From contig CAWIZY010000011.1 of assembly GCA_963840725.1 (NCBI GenBank), positions 39,985 to 103,984 of the forward strand: DNA of 64,000 nt. The letters run 5' to 3'. The notes under the pieces are model-generated. The model was given only the letters and a program-made list of their open reading frames with translations, was not told the DNA's origin and made no database searches. Shown piece after piece: positions 62,905 through 64,000 of the stretch. Each line of letters begins with the position of its first letter. Position 1 is the first letter of the stretch. Source of the DNA: CAVWDU01 sp963840725. Lineage in GTDB: Bacteria > Pseudomonadota > Gammaproteobacteria > Pseudomonadales > Halieaceae. Position numbers and translations under genes: made by a program.

Positions 62905-64000
62905 TTACTCTTTATCTAAACCAAGTCGAGCCAATATTTCTTCGGTGTGCTCTCCAAGTAAAGGCACGGTAACGTTTTCCCGTTTTGGCGTGCGGGAGAA
63001 AGCTAATGGACTATCGACTACCCGCAGGTCTCTTTGTCCGGTAACGTGAGCATCAACCATCGCATTTATTTCTTGCATTTGTGGCTGAGCCATAGCGTCT
63101 TCAACACTCATGATAGGCGCACACAACAAATCTTTAGCCCGGAATCGTGACAGTGCTTCCTCTGTGCTTAGTTTTTTACACGCCTCCGCGAGTGTAGGCT
63201 CAACAGTGCTTTTGTGCTGAGCAAGCTCAAGCACGTTGGCGTTTTCAATGCCCAGTTTTTTGCTGAAATCCTCCACGCCTAGCGCTTCACACATAAGACC
63301 CAATGGATTTTCCCTGAAAAAGCTCAGAGCAAGCACCCAACCGTCGGTTGTTTTAAAGACAAAGTTCAGGCCTGTATCAAACCAGTTGATGGGTATGCCG
63401 GAATTTATTAAGGAGGACACTTCAATCCCCGTTATGGCCGCCGCCGTTCCCATTAATGAGGTGGTGACCTTCTGACCTTTGCCTGATTTTTCACGCTCCA
63501 TCAGAGCCAGAAGAATTCCCTGGGCTATAACCATACCGGAACCAAAATCGATAGCGGGTGCATTGACGAAAACGGGCGCTTTGTCGCCTGAGTTAGTTGC
63601 GCAATAGCCGCTGAGCGCCTGAACGACCAACTCCTGACCGCCAAATGTGGCCAGTGGACCTGTTTCTCCATACCCGGTAGCAGCGGCGTAAATCAGTTTG
63701 GGGTTAATTTTGGCAAGCGCTTCGTAACCAAAGCCCAGGCGATCCAGAACGCCAGGGCGGTAGTTGTGTAGCAATACATCACTCTCCTTGACCAGGGCCA
63801 TTAACACCTCTTTGCCCTTGTCCGTGGTGATATCAATACAAACCGACTTCTTATTACGGTTAGCTGCCGCAAAATGGCTGCTTAAGCAGTTATTCTTCAG
63901 TCCATAAACATCCGTATTACGGAAAATATCGCCCCCCTGCGGCTTTTCCACTTTGATGACTTCAGCACCGTAATCAGCTAGCACCTGTCCTGCCACTGGC
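62905..64000 (-). CDS. CaiB/BaiF family CoA-transferase (N-terminus beyond window)
   Basis: About 365 residues visible; the frame is open to the window edge (PVAGQVLADYGAEVIKVEKP), so perhaps 20-30 N-terminal residues are missing. Class III CoA-transferase features: a KSVCIDI segment, VLLHNYRPGVLDRLG, AATGYGETGPLA, FGSGMVIAQGILLAL. The catalytic aspartate normally follows the NxRPG block, and the GYGETGP region is well conserved. Transfers CoA between carboxylic acids. Upstream in the same-strand group with the dehydratase and aldolase, it may activate a related acid. Confidence 0.9.
   Translation of the reverse strand, partial: PVAGQVLADYGAEVIKVEKPQGGDIFRNTDVYGLKNNCLSSHFAAANRNKKSVCIDITTDKGKEVLMALVKESDVLLHNYRPGVLDRLGFGYEALAKINPKLIYAAATGYGETGPLATFGGQELVVQALSGYCATNSGDKAPVFVNAPAIDFGSGMVIAQGILLALMEREKSGKGQKVTTSLMGTAAAITGIEVSSLINSGIPINWFDTGLNFVFKTTDGWVLALSFFRENPLGLMCEALGVEDFSKKLGIENANVLELAQHKSTVEPTLAEACKKLSTEEALSRFRAKDLLCAPIMSVEDAMAQPQMQEINAMVDAHVTGQRDLRVVDSPLAFSRTPKRENVTVPLLGEHTEEILARLGLDKE

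Overview
The window looks like chromosomal DNA from a free-living, probably marine gammaproteobacterium. This is inferred from gene content: TonB-dependent receptors, two RND pumps, DeaD with a DbpA-type RNA-binding tail, a RAYT transposase with its repeats, PhyH and CaiB/enolase catabolic genes. The Halieaceae/Cellvibrionales group is the best guess, but no rRNA or marker gene here proves it. About half the window is dense housekeeping and accessory metabolism. The rest, about 29.4 to 55.6 kb, is an unusually decayed stretch of islands and pseudogenes.

Layout. 0-6.2 kb: the end of a hypothetical gene, a REP-associated tyrosine transposase (RAYT) flanked by two inverted clusters of GGACACCC-type repeats, a secreted small protein paired with a secreted metalloprotease carrying a PA domain, and a secreted unknown. 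6.4-15.6 kb: cardiolipin synthase, DeaD helicase, and an RND efflux operon (TetR regulator, adaptor, pump) with a candidate operator. 14.9-17.8 kb: an ATGA-coupled operon of a guanidine-modifying hydrolase, an M20 N-carbamoylase and RsuA. 18-29.2 kb: a CNNM/CorC protein, a channel-like NAD-binding protein, a broken TonB receptor, a PLD-VTT fusion, histidine phosphatase, SDR, PhyH, sulfotransferase and a small secreted protein. 29.3-44.7 kb: tRNA-Arg(ACG), an 18-nt repeat of its 3' end, an integrase remnant, a dead transposase, phosphoketolase plus acetate kinase, a giant cyclic beta-1,2-glucan synthase-like gene split by two frameshifts, a DUF4404 protein, and then a second, broken tRNA-Arg copy. 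I read this as a genomic island.

44.8-55.6 kb: relics of gshA, a histone-deacetylase-family gene, an internally deleted IS3 element, a DUF1778 antitoxin, a second TonB receptor and a serine hydrolase. These surround two intact units: an RND adaptor/pump pair, and an XRE-cupin regulator with RidA and a FAD amine/amino-acid oxidase. The latter share a TTCG-N4-CGAA site. 55.6-64 kb: more AT-rich catabolic genes: serine hydrolase, D-aminoacylase-like amidohydrolase, fluoroacetate-dehalogenase-like hydrolase, HpcH/HpaI aldolase, enolase-superfamily dehydratase and a CaiB CoA-transferase cut by the window end.

Strongest leads: (1) the coupled guanidine hydrolase/N-carbamoylase pair, which would convert a guanidino acid to its amine through a ureido acid; (2) the tRNA-Arg island with a tandem-repeat-disrupted tRNA copy at its far end; (3) the XRE-cupin/RidA/oxidase unit with its shared operator; (4) the RAYT and its inverted repeat clusters; (5) an octanucleotide microsatellite in the leader of the enolase-family gene.
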